A stretch of 64,000 bases of DNA from Trichosporon coremiiforme (GCA_039545355.1 BCJJ01000009.1:310023-374022); one strand, 5' to 3'; positions 1-12,544 are shown, counted from the stretch's first letter. The notes: generated from the sequence alone by a model not told the origin. Made by a program: numbers and translations.

Positions 1-168
<168 letters not shown>

Positions 169-1222
169 AGCAGGGCAGAAGCAGTGTATCCACAGCATTC
201 GCACGCATAAAACTAGCACCACCAGGTTGTAGCTTTTTGGTTCATGAACATCTATACCCCAGTACATCTTCCGTTGCATTCTTGGCAGTGACGCAAGCAG
301 TCCGAATTGTCTCGGAGGGCTGCATTTCTCTTCTCCGTGTGTACAGTCGGCTCCGGAGTACCATCAGTGATAGGCGGAGGTATGCAAGCTGTTGCAAACA
401 GTGCGTCCGGACTCTAAGCGGTCACAGTCTTCCATGCCTCGCGGTTGTTGACACCCGTCGTGTCGCAGAGAAGCGGTCCCGTTAGTCATCGTGATATGCT
501 GAGCGATGCTTGGGATGCGTCATAGTGTCTGTGGAATCGGCAACCTCACGAGCGGGGAGCCGAGATACGTTTCATTCCTTGCTTTATCACATGACCCCCC
601 CGCCATCCCCACGTCTCTCAGTGGGCAAACACCTGAATTGGGTTCAGCCGTGGGATTGCCGTGGGAGGTGCGAGCGATCTGGTCAGCGAGATACGGACCT
701 TGACCAGACGCCTCCCCAGCCGCGCCTAGCGACAGCGAACCAGCGGAGGAATGTAAGCGGTACTGAGCGGTACTCACCTGGTATTCACCGGAGCACGACG
801 AAGAGCCGAGGCTCATCTGGTTATGCACTGGGATGTCGCCCCTCGCCGCCGACCGCAGCGTCGTCCCGCAGATAGGAGACAGGGAGCGACATCGATGGAT
901 TGCTGGACGGCTGTGGTGATGAGCGGACATGCCCACCAGGCCGTGTGACTGTATACCCGCCCTGCGCCATTCGTCGCCTCCTGTCGACGCCCAGACCCGC
1001 CCTGACCCCACCTTCCCTTCTCTGGTCCCCCTCATTCTCCTCTCGATAGGCTCTCCCGTCAACTCGTTACCTGTCGCAGCAAGCGTAAGGCAGGGCCATT
1101 CCAAGCCTCCAGCCCCGCCAAGGCACCGAGCTATCAGTGACCACCTCACTCAAGCCATACGACTATCATCTGGCAGTCATCTGACTTTCACCAACGTCAC
1201 CATCACAACATTCACCACGACC
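169..1222. other. Intergenic region between decarboxylase-like gene and Zn2Cys6 gene
   Basis: About 1 kb with no supported gene. The reading frames inside it lack splice support and family resemblance. It should hold the 3' UTR of the decarboxylase-like gene and the promoter and leader of the regulator, whose leader just before the ATG is rich in CA and CT (about 1190-1222). Confidence 0.6.
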
Positions 1223-3487
1223 ATGGAACTCGACGACCTCGATGACCTCCTTGGCCCGCGGCAGATGCGCAACTGCCTGCCGTGCAAGCAGCGCAAGATC
1301 AAGTGTGAGCTGATCGGGTAATCGATAAGCGTGCTGACCCCAGGTGACCGCAAGATCCCATGTGCGTACTCGATAACGAGGAAGACACTCAACTAACGAG
1401 AAGGTGGACCATGCGCTCTGCGCAAGGATGTCAAGAGCTGCTCGCCCGAGCTGTCGAAGCTGAAGGACATGGCGTCGCGAGACCTGGGGAGCTTATCGGG
1501 ACTCGGCGACCGGAACGTGACGGCGAGCGAGTTCCAGGTCCTCGTGAAGCGGGTCAAGTCGTTGCAGGACAAGGTCACCGAGCTGGAAAGTACAGTGAAG
1601 GCGGGCGGAGCTCGCTCAGCAGCCGGAACGAGGGAGCACACGCCTCCGCTGGGTCTGTCGCCAAAGGCAACAACAGTGACATCACGCCGACACCAGGGCG
1701 AGGACGAGATGGTGTTCGCGCTCGAGGACTTCCAGATGTCGCACCGCATCAACGCTATGCGCAACATCGAATCGCCGGGAGGCACATCGCGGGAGCGAGA
1801 CACGATGAGCGCCGTCACGGCCGACCACCCCATGGCCTTCCTCGTCCCGCAGGGCAGCGATTACCTCCAGAAAGCGATGCAGGCTCTGCCCGACGAGCAG
1901 ACATGCCAGTTCCTCGTGCAGCAGTACTTCGACCATGTCGAGTGGTTCCAGCGCTGCCTGCACTATCCGACCTTTATGCGCCAGTGCCGCCAGCTGTGGG
2001 CGCGGGAGGCTCCACTCGACCCAGACTTCGTCTGCACTTACCTCATGGTCGTGTGCCTTGGCCTGAGGACTGTGGTCGACACGCTGCCGGGCATGACGAA
2101 CGCGCCCGGGCTGGCCGACAATCTCTACCACATCGCTGAGGGCGTGCTCTGGATGTCCCGCTTCTTGCACCGGCAGACGTTCGAGAGTCTCCAGGCGATC
2201 AGTCTTATGACCATTTATGGATTTGGTTTGGAGGACGGAGCCGACGCGACATGGGCACTCTGTGGGAGCGCCGTCAAGATTGCTCAGAACCTGGGATTGA
2301 ACCGTCTCGAGGCAGAGGCGTCAGGGAAGGAGTGGTCGCCCCTCTGGCGGTCACGTCTGCGCCGAGAGCTGGGCCGTCGGCTGTGGTGGACTTTTGTCGC
2401 GCTCGACTGGTCCAACGCCATCGCCCACGGAAGCACGTACCAGGTCGTGCCGATGCAGAACCTCTCCGCGCTGCCGAGCAACCTCCGCGACGACCAACTC
2501 GAGGACGACGAAGCTGCCGCGGAGCCGCTATCAGTGTACACCGTGAGTCACCGGTTCTCCTCCCCGAAAGCTGACAAGCAGCCCATCTCGATGCAGATCT
2601 TCCGCTTCAAGTTTGTCAAGCTGTATCGCGAGATCGTCGACCACATGATGCAGCACACGACGCCATCTTACTCGTTCATTCTGCGGATGGACGACTCGAT
2701 CATCGAACTCGCGTCCTCTCTGCCACGACACTTCGAGGATCCGACCGAACTGCCCGACGGCGTCGACCCGGCTCTGCTCGTCGACTCCGTGTTCCTCAAC
2801 ATGCAAGCCAACATCCGTCTCTTGCGTCTGCACCGCCCCTTCTTCCTGCGCGGCTACCAGGACCCGCGGTACGAGCGTTCGAAGAGCCGCTGCGTCGAGG
2901 CGTCTCGCCTCGTCCTCGGGCTCGTGGACGTCGCGCGCCGCCGGGCACCAAACCTGCTCTCCTTCTGGACCGTGCTCTTCTACGCCTTCTCGGCTGCGGT
3001 TCCGGTGTGCATTGACCTCTTCTTTGACCCTGCGCCGGACAAGCGCGCCGCCGTCGAGCAGATCCTGAACACATTCCGGGAGCATGCGTCAATTTCCTCT
3101 GCGGCACGCAACTCCGTGTTCGTGCTTGAGCGCCTGCTCGAGCTCGAGAAGCAGATCCGCGAGGACGACTCGCCGCGCGACGGCGCCGGACCATCCAAGA
3201 AGCGCAGACTCAGTGGGCACAACGGACCCTCCCGAAAGCACGCCGAGGTCCTGCGTAACAGTATCAGGAGCATCCTCGAGAACGCCGCGTTCTCCCAGCA
3301 CCAGAGCTCCATCCCGGTCATGCCGCAACCCACCGCGCCTAGCGAGAGTGCGCCCTCCGAGGGAAGCTTCCCGCTCGCTCTCACGCCGACGCTCGCGCTT
3401 GACGATATCTGGCCCACGAACTCGAGCTTCGATACACTCGACACACTCTGGGTCCAGAGCGAGGGCATGACCTGGCCCGCGTTGTAG
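1223..3487 (+). CDS. Zn2Cys6 fungal transcription factor
   Basis: Nuclear DNA-binding regulator of 714 residues. Proposed exons are 1223-1304, 1344-1361, 1404-2542 and 2582-3487. The zinc cluster is split by the first two introns: residues NCLPCKQRKIKC, then DRKIPCGPC, then a final Cys after ALRKDVKS, giving C-x2-C-x6-C-x5-C-x2-C-x8-C. A short heptad-like stretch follows (LVKRVKSLQDKVTELES), the usual dimerisation element. The middle holds the fungal-specific regulatory domain (hydrophobic helices, RRLWWTFVALDW). The C-terminal part has a KKRRLSG basic patch. The third intron (2543-2581) is 39 nt, a multiple of three, has GTGAGT, CTGAC and CAG signals, and is easily missed because the frame stays open through it. 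The target genes cannot be told from the sequence. The neighbouring decarboxylase is a possible target only by position. Confidence 0.85.
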
Positions 3488-5813
3488 AGGGCTGTGTAGT
3501 GTGCCACTTTCGAGTGCCCTCGCGTTGCGCCTTCGATGAGCTGATCGACGATCATCGATCGCCGCTCATCGCAACCGAGCTGCCGAGCGAGATGTGGCGA
3601 GACGAAGCAATATAGCATCCGTCACTTGTGTTTCTCCACACCCGTTGTATGTAAACTATGTCTCGACTTCGATCCCTGGTCAATTCAGACTGAGATGGAT
3701 CCGGCTACTTATCCATATGTTGCCCCTCGTCAGTTCATTAACACGATAGACGCCGCAGGTACTGCGCAAACCCGTGGACCGTGGACGAGGGGCAACGCAA
3801 ACCCGTACAACCGGGCAACCGTGCTGTGGTCCGGTTCCCCGGCACGTCGCCATGGTTCCCCGGATCAGCGGAGTGCAGTAGTGCGCCTGCAGCGCGGAGG
3901 CACCGCGATGTCTCCGTGAAGCTGTGGTGGGCAAGAGCTAAGCGCCCATTCGAAACAACGATAGCGAGGCAACCAGGGAGGGGCCCAGCAATTCCCCGCT
4001 GACAGCCTGGTTCTGGGTCTAGGGTGCTCGGTCATGGTCGCGTAGAGTTTGTGTCTGAGCGCTCTCCGTGTAGAGTGCGGTTCCGAGCCTTTAGCGAGGC
4101 ATTGTGTCAGTCTGTGTTCCGTGCAGTTGCTCCGGTCACTCCGTGGGGCCGCATTCCTTGATTGAGACACAGAGCAAATCACACAGACTCGGAATCCAGA
4201 AAAAGCTGCAGGCCGCAGTGAGACAGGTGCGGGCGGTGTGCCCTACCAAATTCCTGTAGCATTTGTTCTGCTTACCCACGGCGCGCTCGGAGTAGGGGCT
4301 ATGGTTCATGGCCCATGGATACGGCTCGCTCGGCCTGGACGGCGGACTGCCAGGATAGAGAGGTGCGGGGTAGGGAGCATGAAGCAGGGCGTAAGAGCCA
4401 TTTCACTCGCCGCATCCGAGTTGGGAAAACTGCCCAGGCTCCGCGGCGACTAATGTTCACGCTGAGTGGGCGATCTGGTCCAGATGGCTCGTTACGGCAC
4501 CCCCCACACTCCCCTGGGTCTGGCGAACTGTATCCCCGTCTTCTGCAGGCACGCTCTGCGCCGTGCAACCTGTCATTAGCACAGTCAGAGCGCATGGCAG
4601 TATCATATGACGGCGCACCGCAAGTACGGCACCACGGCACGGCACGGCTAGCACGGTGGTACGGCGTCTCGCACGGACGGCGGATGTGGCCGAAGACCTA
4701 CCGGCCTACTAACCTGAGAATGGGAGTGAGGGGGTGCACGTGACAAACCATGGACGGAAAAAGACACCCACCGCGTGCTCCCTTGCTTGGCTCCCTTGCC
4801 GCCCTGCTGGGTGCCCGCGTGCCCGGCTGACTACGGCTGACGGCGGCAGTCAGTGGGCCAAGGGGATATCGAAATCCAAGGAATTCCTAGACGAGACTAA
4901 CTATAGCTCCTACCCACTAGCACGAGTCATGTGAGACAGCGCTCGGGGCCGTATCTCTGCTTCCCACTCTAACCGTCGTGTCGTCAGCGTTACGATGCGC
5001 ACCAAGGTACATGCAAGGAACGAGTAGGATGCGTCTGGAGGGTCGAGGGAGGAGACAGCGGATAATTGCGGTCTTTGAGTCGAAGGGGGGCGTGAGGAGG
5101 TTCTGTGGAGCAAGTCAGGGCACGATGGACACCTGGGCATCTGCGCCGCGGGATTGGTCCAAAGCCAAAATTTCGCTGGGTCCAGCATTTTGGCGCATGG
5201 TCTAGCGACCACCTGCCTGCCTGCAGATCCACTGCCGTACTACCATATAGTCGCCGCTGACCCTGTCCCCGCCGCCCACGCCGCGGCGTCGGCCGTGCTG
5301 CTCACCGCCGGAGCGCTCCCATTGCTCGATTAAACTTCAGGTTCACTCAGGAATGCAGGGGCAGGGACAGGGACCGGCGTGGGGTCTACTCCAGGCTGGC
5401 GAGCTCGTAGATCCGCGGCGAGCTCTGACTCAAGCACCACCCAGGACAGCAAGCGCTGAGCCAGCGGCATCGCGGGCTTACGTCTGTCGGCAAAACTTCA
5501 CCCACCTGGCACAAGACCGCTGATGCCGCGAGCACGGGTTTGAGTCGGTCGAGCCCCGCGCTCGCCCTAACCGATACGAGCCTTCGAGTAGGACCCCAAC
5601 CCAACAAAAGTAGTGCGAGCGAGCGGATCCCTCTCCTCCCCACTCAACTCTCTTTTCACCACCCCGTCCACCTCAGACGACAGAGGACAGATACGGCTCA
5701 CCCTTGCCTGTCTCATCATTCATCGACACTAGTCGGCACACCTTTCCGACCCCCGACCCTTACTTTCTCCTTTCTCTTCCATTGACACATTCGACACCCA
5801 TCGACAGACGACA
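3488..5813. other. Long intergenic region upstream of amino-acid permease
   Basis: About 2.3 kb without a supported gene. The open frames are short and resemble nothing. Around 4610-4680 there is a cluster of CACGG units (for example GGCACGGCACGGC), a local low-complexity patch. The last 200 nt before the permease ATG are rich in CT and CA, as expected of a leader. Nutrient-regulated permeases often have long promoters, but I can point to no specific binding site. Confidence 0.5.
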
Positions 5814-7962
5814 ATGTTCGGCTTCTCGTCCGACAAGAAGTCCGACGGCGGCGGCACCACCGTCGAGCCGGCGTACCCGGCCACTGACGTCGAGAAGTCT
5901 TCATCGCCGGCGTCCTACGACCCGAATGAGCTGAACGAGCGCGGCGAGATCGAGGGCGGTGTCAAGCGTCAGCTCAAGCCGCGTCACATGGCGATGATCG
6001 CCATCGGTGGATCCATCGGAACTGGTTCGTATAATTAAATCGACAAGGGTAGTTGGGGGCTTCGGCTTACCATGCTCGGCTCAGGCCCTCCGGCCAGAGT
6101 TAGAAGAGTAGGGTAGTTGGGGGCTCGGCTTCACCATGCTCGTCCGCGAGTAGCTGGGGGCAAAGCTTACCATGCTCAGGTCTTTTCGTTGGATCAGGCG
6201 AGGCGCTCGCCAATGGCGGTCCCGTCGCCATCTGGCTCGCGTACTGTCTCATGGGCACGATGGTGTACGGCATGATGGTCGCTCTCGGAGAGATGGCTAC
6301 GCTGTTCCCGGTCGCGGGTGCGTTCACGCACTACGCGACCCGTTTCGTCGACCCGGCTCTTGGTTTCGTGAGTATTAATTTTCTTGGCTTGGCGCATGAC
6401 ATGGCGTCCAACCCGGCCGGCTCGCACTCCGCAACTCCACTTCGCCGATCCGGCACCGACGGCAGCTACCAGCTTTTGGTTCAGCCAGAGCGGTTGTGAC
6501 TCGTTAGGAACGGGTGTTTAGGGGTCCAATTTTCCGCCCGACGCAAGCCCCCGGATCTCTTTCGGATCAAGCCCGACAGGAGGCGCAGGAGCGAGCGAGG
6601 CATTCCTCACACCATCGACGAGAATAGAACCGAGAGATGAGGACCAAAGCTGACTGACAGGCTACTGGATTCAACTACTGGTACTCATGGGCTATCACGC
6701 TCCCGACCGAGCTCGTCGCGGTCGCGATCATCATCGCGTACTGGGACGCGGACACGAACCCGGCCGTCTGGATCACTGTGTTCATGGTCGTGTGCTGGAT
6801 TGTCAACTTCTTCGGTGCACGCGCGTACGGTGAGACCGAGTTCTGGCTCTCGACGATCAAGGTCATCACCATTGTCGGTCTGATCATTCTCGGTCTCATC
6901 CTCATGTGCGGTGGCGGCCCGACCCACGACCCCATTGGCTTCCGATACTGGCGCAACCCGGGACCGTTCAATCAGATCACAATTGATGACGGAGCAGGAG
7001 TAATCCCAGGACGTTGGGGCCAGTTCCTCGCCTTCTGGTCCATCCTCGTCCAGTCCGCGTTCTCGTTCATCGGTACCGAGATCTTGGGTACGACGCTCGG
7101 TGAGGCGCAGAACCCCCGCAAGTCGGTTCCCAAGGCTATCCGCCGCGTCTTCTTCCGTATCCTCCTCTTCTACGTCTTCGGCATCTTCTTCATCTCGGTC
7201 CTCGTCCCTTACAATGACCCCCGTCTGCTCGGCGGCACCGGTGACGCCTCGTCTTCGCCCTGGGTCATTGCCATCGACAACGCCCAGATCAAGGTCCTCC
7301 CCCACATTGTCAACGCCGTCATTCTCTCCGCCGCCTTCTCGGCCGGTATCTCGGACGTTTACGCCGCCTCGCGTACCTTCTACGCGCTCGCGCTCGAGGG
7401 TCAGATGCCCAAGATGTTCCGCTACTGCACCAAGCGCGGCCTGCCCCTCAACGCCATCATCATCACGTGTCTCTTCGGTCCCCTCGCCTACCTGAACACG
7501 GGTGGCGAGAAGGCGCAGGAGGCCTTCAACTGGCTCTACAACCTCGCCGCCATTGCCGGTATCGGCACGTGGTGGACGATCCTCGTCTCGTACCTCCGCT
7601 TCTACTACGGCATGAAGAAGCAGGGCCTCTCGCGCAACGACCTCCCCTACAAGGCGCCCCTCATGCCGTACCTCGCCTGGTACTCGCTGATCTGGTTCAC
7701 GCTGATCCTGCTCTTCAACGGCTTCCCCGTCTTCCTCAAGGGCAACTGGGACACGTCGTCCTTCTTCGCCGCCTACATCTCCATCCCCATCTTCGTCCTC
7801 GCGTACGTCGTCTGGAAGGTCGTCAAGCGCACCCACACCGTGCCCCTCCAGGACATCGACTTCCACACCGGCCGTCGCGCCCTCGACACCATGGAGCAGG
7901 ACGACGAGGCGACCTACAAGCCCGAGGGATGGGTCCAGAAGTTCTTCGCCCTCCTCTTCTAA
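5814..7962 (+). CDS. Amino-acid permease (YAT/APC family)
   Basis: Plasma-membrane proton-coupled amino-acid importer of 566 residues. Proposed exons are 5814-6024, 6180-6367 and 6661-7962. The N-terminal cytosolic tail ends in KRQLKPRHMAMIAIGGSIGTG, the hallmark entry into TM1 of fungal permeases, and the frame continues across intron 1 as GLFVGSG. About twelve hydrophobic segments follow. The FSFIGTE and LGEAQNPRKSVPKAI stretch near residues 270-295 is the signature region between TM6 and TM7. The tail ends PEGWVQKFFALLF. Length matches the Gap1/Agp/Dip5 group (about 550-620 residues); substrate range cannot be decided. Both introns are long for this genome (155 and 293 nt), and the first holds a triplicated sequence. 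The donor of intron 1, GTTCGT, is weaker than usual. Confidence 0.92.
6049..6179 (+). repeat. Three near-copies of a 30-nt unit inside permease intron 1
   Basis: The core is GTAGTTGGGGGC, then C/T-rich bases, then TTACCATGCTC. Copies start near 6049, 6112 and 6150. The last one supplies the real acceptor (CATGCTCAG ending at 6179). The first also runs into a CTCAG (ending about 6084) that could act as an alternative acceptor. Copies are separated by 30-35 nt of unrelated sequence. Confidence 0.8.
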
Positions 7963-9408
7963 ACTCTCTCATCTCTCTTCATCTCAAATATCACAATATA
8001 TCTGCCCGTAGACGAGTGTCTAGTTTCTCTCTTTCTTGTACGGTGTATCTATCATTATGCATAATCTTTGCATCACTGCGGGCATGACGAGCGAAGTGAA
8101 TCGGGCGACCTAGGAAGTCCGTCGCAGACCTGCTGCAGGGCGTCGGCTGCGGAGTGGCCGTCACAGTTGTATGTCGTGCGATCTCCCGAGTCCTCCGTAA
8201 AACTCCGTGTCAGGCCTAACATGTCTGCCGCTCGATCTCGTTTTCTGGGCACTTCCAAGCCCAGATATGTCTGAGATCTGCGTGCGCACGTTCTATACCT
8301 CGCAGAGGCACATCCAGAACCAATCGCAGGGGCGCGAGTTATGACAACAGCGGTCAATTGCGCTCGCTCTCTCAACCGCCATACTCTCGAACATGAGGTC
8401 CATGGATAACTTTTCGCACCGCATTGAGCAGTGCAGGTCTGCAAATTGAGTGGGGCAGCTCATCTTGTTCTGCAGTCTACTGCGAGATAACAGTTGGGCA
8501 CATGAGGTATGAGGATGGACGCCTTCTGAGGGGCACAGTTTCTGCCATACTGTACGACAACAGTGTCAGCGGACGCATCTCGCCAGACGTCGTTGCTCTG
8601 AGTCAGTTGTGTGTCGTCTGCTCTTTCCAGATCTCTTGACATCTTAGAGACAGCGGTGTGTGAGCATGCTGCGTCCCCACGAGAGACTCGCTGTTCACTC
8701 CGGTGGTGAGCGGCATATATCATGGAACTCATCTCGCTGTTTTCTCCTATCCTCAACAGCACACGCTCTTATCTCCCCGAACTCACCCTCTTGCGCTTGC
8801 TTCACTTGATACAGTATCTATTCCTCAACCTATAGCGACACGTCTCCGACGACGGCGGGCATGTAACGGCAGCTGACTGAGGTCATATGTGACAAACACT
8901 CGCTACACCAACCCTTCTGCATTCGCGTAGCTGGCATTCAGTCCGTCATCTCATCGCCATTGGGTTGTCTCCCCACGCACAGGAATAGAGGGTGCACTGG
9001 AGCTCGAAGTCGTGAGTCATCCGCGAACCAGCAATCGGTGACGGTGGTGGTCAACTAGCTTTCGCTGGTTAAACGCAATACCTGGTAAACGTCCGCGTTG
9101 CCCGTTCATGCCCCGCACGCGCGATACTCGCACTCAAAGCAACGAAACCGGTCTACGTCAAGTGCGCCGCTAACCCTCGTCTGACTCCTCTCGATCCACT
9201 TCACGTCGTTACCTTCGCTCTACACTCATTTGGAGCTGAAACCATATGTACAACCCTACAGATATCGGTTTCGCTCGGAAGTACCTCGTGGCGCCACAAC
9301 AAACTTTGACGTCATCCGTCCACACAACCGTTCGTCGTCCATCCAACCAACGCCCGTTTCCTCGCCTCCAGCATTACAACAACGCATCAAATCGCTTGCA
9401 CACCTCGC
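7963..9408. other. Intergenic region, no gene seen
   Basis: About 1.4 kb between the permease stop and the tRNA terminator. It holds the permease 3' UTR at its left edge. No open frame in it has splice support or a recognisable product. Confidence 0.55.
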
Positions 9409-9413
9409 AAAAA
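9409..9413 (-). terminator. Pol III T5 terminator of the tRNA
   Basis: Five consecutive T residues on the minus strand, 7 nt past the tRNA discriminator base, at normal Pol III terminator spacing. Confidence 0.75.
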
Positions 9414-9420
9414 CGAAACT

Positions 9421-9504
9421 TGCCCCCACTCAGAATCGAACTGAGATCTAGAGATTGCGACAGAGCATATGAGACTCGCGTACTAACCATTATACTATAG
9501 GGGC
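9421..9504 (-). tRNA. tRNA with short intron, probable anticodon CAU (Met)
   Basis: Reading the minus strand, GCCCCTA at the 5' end pairs with TGGGGGC before a discriminator A. GTAT pairs with GTAC around an AATGGTTA D-loop. CTCAG and CTGAG enclose TTCGATT, a perfect T-arm and B box. Counting from the 5' end puts CAU at 9469-9471 in a CU-CAU-A loop. The 84-nt span equals a 72-nt body plus about 12 nt of intron (roughly 9456-9467) directly 3' of position 37, the normal place. A T5 Pol III terminator lies 7 nt downstream (9409-9413). The anticodon stem is imperfect (a 27-43 and a 31-39 mismatch; the latter occurs in fungal elongator tRNA-Met). Shifting by two bases would give CUC (Glu). That it is a tRNA is strong; its identity is less certain. 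Confidence 0.8.
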
Positions 9505-9717
9505 TGTGATCTGAAACGATGTTAACGCTCGGGAGCACTCACCGATAAGCTTGCCAAGCTCAATAGGGCGATTTTGGGCAGTTCGTTTACCCTTCAGCGC
9601 CCCCAAACGCGCGCCCAGCAACTCGGCAACGGTGGTAGCAAGAGAATGGAGTGGAGTATGCATGTCTATGTAATGGTACAACAGCAGATCGGGCAGGGCT
9701 TGCCTTGAGCAGCTCGC

Positions 9718-12167
9718 TTACTTCTTGGCGAGCTGCTTCTTGCGGTAAGCCTCGACCATCTCCTTCTGGACGTTGGGGAGGACGGGGGCGTAGGTCTTGA
9801 ACTCCATGGAGAACTCTCCCTTACCCTGGGTCATGCCGCGGAGCTGGGAGCTGTAGCCGAACATGTCGTTGAGGGCAACCTCGGCCTGGAGGGTGAACTC
9901 GTCGTCGCGGACCTCGGAGTCGAGGATAGTACCACGGCGCTGGTTGACGGAACCGATGACGGCGCCCTGGAACTCGACGGGGGCGATAACCTCGACGGCC
10001 ATGACGGGCTCCTTGATGATGGGGCCGGTCTTGGCCATGGCCTCCTTGAAGGCGCCGATCGCGGCCTGTCGGAACGCAAGCTCGCTCGAGTCGACTGCGT
10101 GGTGCTGACCGTCCTCGAGCACCATGCGGACACCCTGGATCTGATGTCCCGTGAGGAAACCGCGCGCCATGGCCTCCTCGAATCCCTTCTCGACGGCGGG
10201 GATGTAGGACGAAGGAATGTTGCCTCCGACAACCTGGTTGATGAACTCGGTGTCCTTGCCCGTCTCCTCGTCCAGCTCCATCGGCTCAATGTAGCCCTTG
10301 ACACGCGCGAACTGACCGGCACCACCAGTCTGCTTCTTGTGCGTGTACTCGAACTTGGCCTTCTGGGTGACGGTCTCACGGAACGCAACACGCGGCTTAC
10401 CGGTGACGCACACGGTGTTGTACTCGCGCTTCATACGCTCGACGTAGATGTCGAGGTGGAGCTCTCCCATACCAGAGATGATGGTCTCTCCAGACTCGTC
10501 ATCAACGTGGACACGGAAGGTGGGGTCCTCACGCTGGAAACGGGCGAGGGCGCGCGAGAAGTTGGCGCTCTCGTTACCCTCGGGGCGGATCGAGAGCGAG
10601 ATGACAGGCTCGGGAACGAACATGGACGTCATCGAGTAGGTCGAGTTGCCGTCCGTGAACGTGTCGCCCGAGGAGCAGTCGACGCCGAACATGGCGCAGA
10701 TCTCTCCGGCAGCAATGCTGTCGACGTCCTCCATCTCGTCAGAGTGCATGCGCACGAGGCGGGGCACCTTGACCTTCTTGCCGGTACGGGCGTTGTAGAT
10801 GACACCGCCCTTGCGAAGCTCACCCTGGTACACACGCATGTACGTAAGCTGGCCGAAACGGCCCTCCTCGAGCTTGAACGCGAGACCGACGAGGGGCGCG
10901 TTGCCGGCCGGAACGAGCTCGACGGGGGCGTCAGCCTTCTCGGTGTCGAGGGCGATGGCCTTGACCTCGTCGGGGGCGGGGAGGTACTGGCACACACCGT
11001 CGAGCATGTGCTGGACACCAGTGTTCTTGATGGCAGAGCCCATGAAGACGGGGATGAACTTGAGTCCGACGGTGGCGCGGCGCATGGCCTGCTCGATGTC
11101 CAGCACCGAGATCGGCTCCTCGTTCAGGAACTTGTCGCACAGCGTGTCGTCGGCCTCGGAAAGGTGCTCGATGAGCTCGGCGCGCTTCTCCTCGGCAAAC
11201 TCCTTGAACTCCTCGGGAACCTCCTTCTCGACAATGACGTTACTGCTTGTCAGCTACAGGTCTAAGAGAGCCAGCTTACCCCTTGACACCCTCGTTGTAG
11301 AGAGCCTTCATCTTAATGATGTCAATGACACCGGCAAAGTCGCTCTCAGCACCCATGGGGATCTGAACGGCGGCAGCGTTCATCTTGAGCTTGTTGCGGA
11401 GCTGGTCGATAACGCGGAAGGGGTTGGCACCAGCACGGTCCATCTTGTTGATGAACGCTACACGGGGAACGTTGTAGCGACGCATCTGGCGGTCGACGGT
11501 GATGGTCTGGGACTGGACACCGGAGACGGAGCAGAGCACGAGAACAGCACCGTCAAGGACACGGAGCGCACGCTCGACCTCGATGGTGAAGTCGACGTGT
11601 CCCGGGGTGTCGATGATGTTCATGCTGTACTTCTCCTTCTCGGCGTTGTCACCCTCGGCGCGCTCATTCGGCGGCGGGAGCGACATCCAGTCGGCGAACG
11701 TGGCGGCAGACTGGATGGTGATACCCTTCTCGCGCTCGAGGTCCATCGAGTCCATCTTGGCACCGACGTTGTCGCGGCCACGGACCTCGTGGATGTCACG
11801 GATACGGCCGGTGTAGTACAGCACACGCTCGGTCAGGGTCGTCTTGCCAGAGTCAATGTGCGCGGAGCTGACGTTAGAATCTCTTCGACTGCTAGCTGTA
11901 AGGTGATACTCACATACCAATGTTCCTCTGGCGGGCGAGCTTCTTCTTGTCGGCGTCAGAAAGCTTGTAGCCGAGCTTGACGGGCTCAGTGGGGGTGGCC
12001 GGGGCCTCGGTGGACTCCCACCTGCGCTGGGCGGGGAGCGCGGCGGGGGCGGCAGCACGCGCAACACGGACGACGGGGCGGACCGAGGTCGAGAGCGCGC
12101 GAGCCTGGATGGCGACGCGGGGGCGGATGACACGCGCAGAGCGCACGATGCGTGAAACGGCAGACAT
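9718..12167 (-). CDS. MEF1: Mitochondrial translation elongation factor G
   Basis: GTPase that drives translocation of mitochondrial ribosomes; 788 residues, close to yeast Mef1. Exons in transcription order are 12167-11914, 11867-11280 and 11242-9718, with introns of 46 and 37 nt. The first about 40 residues are Arg/Ala/Ser-rich without acids ([16 protein letters not shown]), a matrix-targeting presequence, which favours this ATG over the in-frame one at 12248. The joined frame reads [15 protein letters not shown] (P-loop, about residues 81-95), [13 protein letters not shown] (switch region), DTPGHVDFT (G3) and FINKMDRAG (G4). Domains II-V follow (for example [14 protein letters not shown]). 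The tail YRKKQLAKK is basic. The bulk of the protein is unbroken, so a functional gene is expected. Confidence 0.96.
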
Positions 12168-12544
12168 GTTGGCCAGCCGCGTTTTGCCTTTTGGGAGTGG
12201 AGAGGTGGTGGGGGAGAGAGGGAGAGGTGCAAGTGCACGAGATAGCACTTGAAATCGCGAGCTGCAGACTGGCCGAGCCGCCGTCCGATCGTCAAAAAGA
12301 CCGCCTTTCCGACTTTTTACGCCCGCGTTTGCCGTGGCACGTGGGAGGCACGCGCCGCGTCCCTGGCCCCTGTCTGTTCTCCGAGAGAGTTATTCCGAGG
12401 TTAGCACCGTATCGGACTGCTAATGGTCATGAGTACATGCATGCTGGCGAAATGAAGCTCTACAAATGTTGTATCACTCTATTACTGTTATGCTTAGATT
12501 CGTGAAATGAGGCATGGGTCAAGAAATTGATGCTTGGAGTAGCC
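12168..12544. other. Region between MEF1 start and MCH1-like stop
   Basis: 377 nt holding the MEF1 promoter (minus strand) and the 3' UTR of the next minus-strand gene. No gene or strong motif seen. Confidence 0.5.

Noticed and set aside
4600..4690. CACGG-rich patch as a regulatory array
   Set aside because: Units are irregularly spaced and short; more likely local low complexity in a GC-rich intergenic region.
6685..7866. 393-codon open frame on the minus strand across the permease
   Set aside because: Shadow of the permease coding frame; composition is Asp/Glu/Arg/Val repetition without motifs, and the plus-strand permease is clear.
10099..11265. 388-codon plus-strand frame opposite MEF1
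   Set aside because: Antisense shadow of the EF-G exon; low-complexity Leu/Val/Glu/Arg protein with no domain.
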